A stretch of 5,396 bases of DNA from assembly GCA_049694275.1 (NCBI GenBank), contig JBAVQS010000121.1, positions 1 through 5,396 of the forward strand, in the 5' to 3' direction. Under the pieces are notes generated by a model. It saw only the letters and a list, made by a program, of their open reading frames with translations. It was not told the origin of the DNA and ran no database searches. The first letter of the stretch is position 1. Each line of letters begins with the position of its first letter. Source of the stretch: JBAVQS01 sp049694275. Its GTDB lineage: Bacteria > Chloroflexota > Anaerolineae > UBA4142 > SHND01. Positions 4,303 to 5,396 of the stretch are shown piece by piece. Both the position numbers and the translations under genes were made by a program.

Positions 4303-5396
4303 ATGTCAACCTCACGCCTTGCACATATCGCCAGAATCGGCGTTGAACAGATGGGCGACCTCGCCGACAGCCTGCGCGACCCCGACGTTTTGCGGCTGGA
4401 AAATCTCGATACGGACCTGCGCCCGCCGCCCGCCGCGCTCGAATTCACGAAACGCGCGGTCGACGACGACGCGGCCAATAGCTATCTCCCCTTCTTTGGC
4501 CTGGATGTCCTGCGCCAGGCGGCCGCCGGCCTGGTCAATCGGCAGTCCGGCCAGTCTTATGACTGGAAGACCGAGTGCGTCATCAGCGCGGGCGGGTTAT
4601 CCGGCATTCTGAATGTGCTGCTGGCGACGCTCGAGCCCGGCGATGAGGTCTTGCTCACCGATCCGATCTATGTCGGATTGATGAATCGGGTCCGTCTCGC
4701 CGGAGGGGTGCCGCGCTTGGTCCCGTTGATTGCATCGCCACTGGGATGGCGCCTCGATCTGCAAACGCTCGCCGCGATTGATCCGGGACCGGTCAAAGCG
4801 GCGCTGTTGATGAGTCCCGCGATGCCGTCGGGCGCAGTCTTTAATCGCCAGGAATGGGAGGCGCTGCTTGACCTAGCCCGGCGCGCGCAGTGCTGGGTGA
4901 TCGACGATTCTGCAATGGAGCGCATTCTATATGACGGGCGCAGCGTCATTCATCCCGCCTCGTTCCCGGGGATGCGGGACCAGGTCATCACGGTGGGCTC
5001 TGCCTCCAAGGAATACCGCATGATTGGCTGGCGTGTGGGCTGGGTTGTGGGCCCCGCGAGCATCATGGCCGATATCGCCAGGGTGAGCATCTCGAATGTG
5101 GTCTGCCAGACCGGCATCGCGATGGGGGCGGTCGCCGCCGCCATCAACGCTCCGGATGACGGCATTCAATCCAGTGTAGCCGAGTGGCAGCGCCGCCGGG
5201 ATGTCCTGCTGGAAGAGCTGCGCGATTTTACGGTCATCCCGCCCCACGGGGGCTGGTCACTGCTCCTCGACGTATCGCCATTCGGGCTCGACAGCGCCGC
5301 CGCGTCGAAACGCTTGCTGGAATTCGGCAAAATCGCGGCCACCCCCATGCTCAATTGGGGGAGCGCCGCCAGCAATCGATACGTGCGTTTTGTATT
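4303..5396 (+). CDS. PLP-dependent aminotransferase, class I/II fold type I (3' end cut off)
   Basis: The frame is open from ATG 4303 to the window edge, giving 364 codons; the family is usually about 370-410 residues, so perhaps only 10-30 are missing. Such enzymes move amino groups between amino acids and 2-oxo acids using pyridoxal phosphate in the cytoplasm. Visible landmarks are the Y61 region YLPFFG, SAGGLSG (95-101) for phosphate binding, DPIY with stacking Y123, D202 for the pyridine nitrogen, Schiff-base lysine K236 in SASKEYRMIGWRVGW with R244 eight residues on, and YVRF with R362, the usual substrate-carboxylate arginine. Unusually, the NPxNPTG motif reads SPAMPSG (171-177), and the Tyr normally three residues after the PLP Asp is M205. 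Substrate cannot be predicted. It is divergent from the HxH/CopC-like unit. Confidence 0.92.
   Translation, partial: MSTSRLAHIARIGVEQMGDLADSLRDPDVLRLENLDTDLRPPPAALEFTKRAVDDDAANSYLPFFGLDVLRQAAAGLVNRQSGQSYDWKTECVISAGGLSGILNVLLATLEPGDEVLLTDPIYVGLMNRVRLAGGVPRLVPLIASPLGWRLDLQTLAAIDPGPVKAALLMSPAMPSGAVFNRQEWEALLDLARRAQCWVIDDSAMERILYDGRSVIHPASFPGMRDQVITVGSASKEYRMIGWRVGWVVGPASIMADIARVSISNVVCQTGIAMGAVAAAINAPDDGIQSSVAEWQRRRDVLLEELRDFTVIPPHGGWSLLLDVSPFGLDSAAASKRLLEFGKIAATPMLNWGSAASNRYVRFV

Noticed and set aside
4203..5375. Minus-strand ORFs opposite the aminotransferase
   Set aside because: They are shadows of a clearly conserved coding frame on the plus strand containing the PLP lysine motif and other family landmarks.

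Overview
The window looks like part of a Chloroflexota (green non-sulfur lineage, Anaerolineae-like) chromosome. This is inferred from gene style, not from a marker gene. The clues are moderately high G+C, a secreted CSLREA/beta-helix/DUF11 protein with a long Thr-Asn-Thr-Pro linker, a CopC-like protein tethered by a Thr/Ala/Pro-rich stalk and one membrane helix, and scattered repeats beginning GTCATTCyGAGC. No rRNA, tRNA, CRISPR array, transposase or phage gene is visible.

Layout. Bases 1-682 (minus) hold a two-gene unit: a five-helix membrane protein of unknown function, then, 6 bases after its stop, the start of a twin-arginine (Tat) exported protein that runs off the left edge. Bases 683-977 hold no gene but contain a MITE-like nest of inverted repeats (745-917) flanked by imperfect direct repeats. 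Bases 978-2750 (minus) encode a 590-residue secreted CSLREA/beta-helix protein with a 12-bp in-frame minisatellite and a DUF11 domain. Bases 2751-3056 hold its strong sigma-70-like promoter, a leader of about 140 nt, and a second, smaller member of the GTCATTC repeat family. Bases 3057-4206 (minus) hold a two-gene unit: a small two-helix membrane protein with paired HxH motifs, then a CopC-like membrane-anchored protein. Bases 4207-4302 form a compact divergent promoter region. From 4303 (plus) to the right edge is a nearly complete fold-type-I PLP-dependent aminotransferase.

How the genes fit together. The 137-aa HxH protein and the CopC-like protein plausibly act together at the outer face of the membrane, perhaps in copper handling. 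That rests on the CopC family and on adjacency only. The aminotransferase is divergent from them and need not be related. The CSLREA protein is probably a cell-surface or released fibrous protein.

Most interesting points: (i) the aminotransferase keeps its lysine, PLP-anchoring Asp and substrate Arg but has Met where the Asn and Tyr that normally contact PLP O3' should be; (ii) the CopC-like protein keeps its N-terminal His after signal cleavage but lacks the usual second His and has two extra Cys; (iii) three genes have a -10-like hexamer only 8-12 bases before the start codon and no clear Shine-Dalgarno, suggesting leaderless or near-leaderless mRNAs, whereas the two secreted-protein genes have good Shine-Dalgarno sites; (iv) two members of a dispersed palindromic repeat family sit at the 3' ends of minus-strand genes. 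I do not see a clearly new multi-gene system here.
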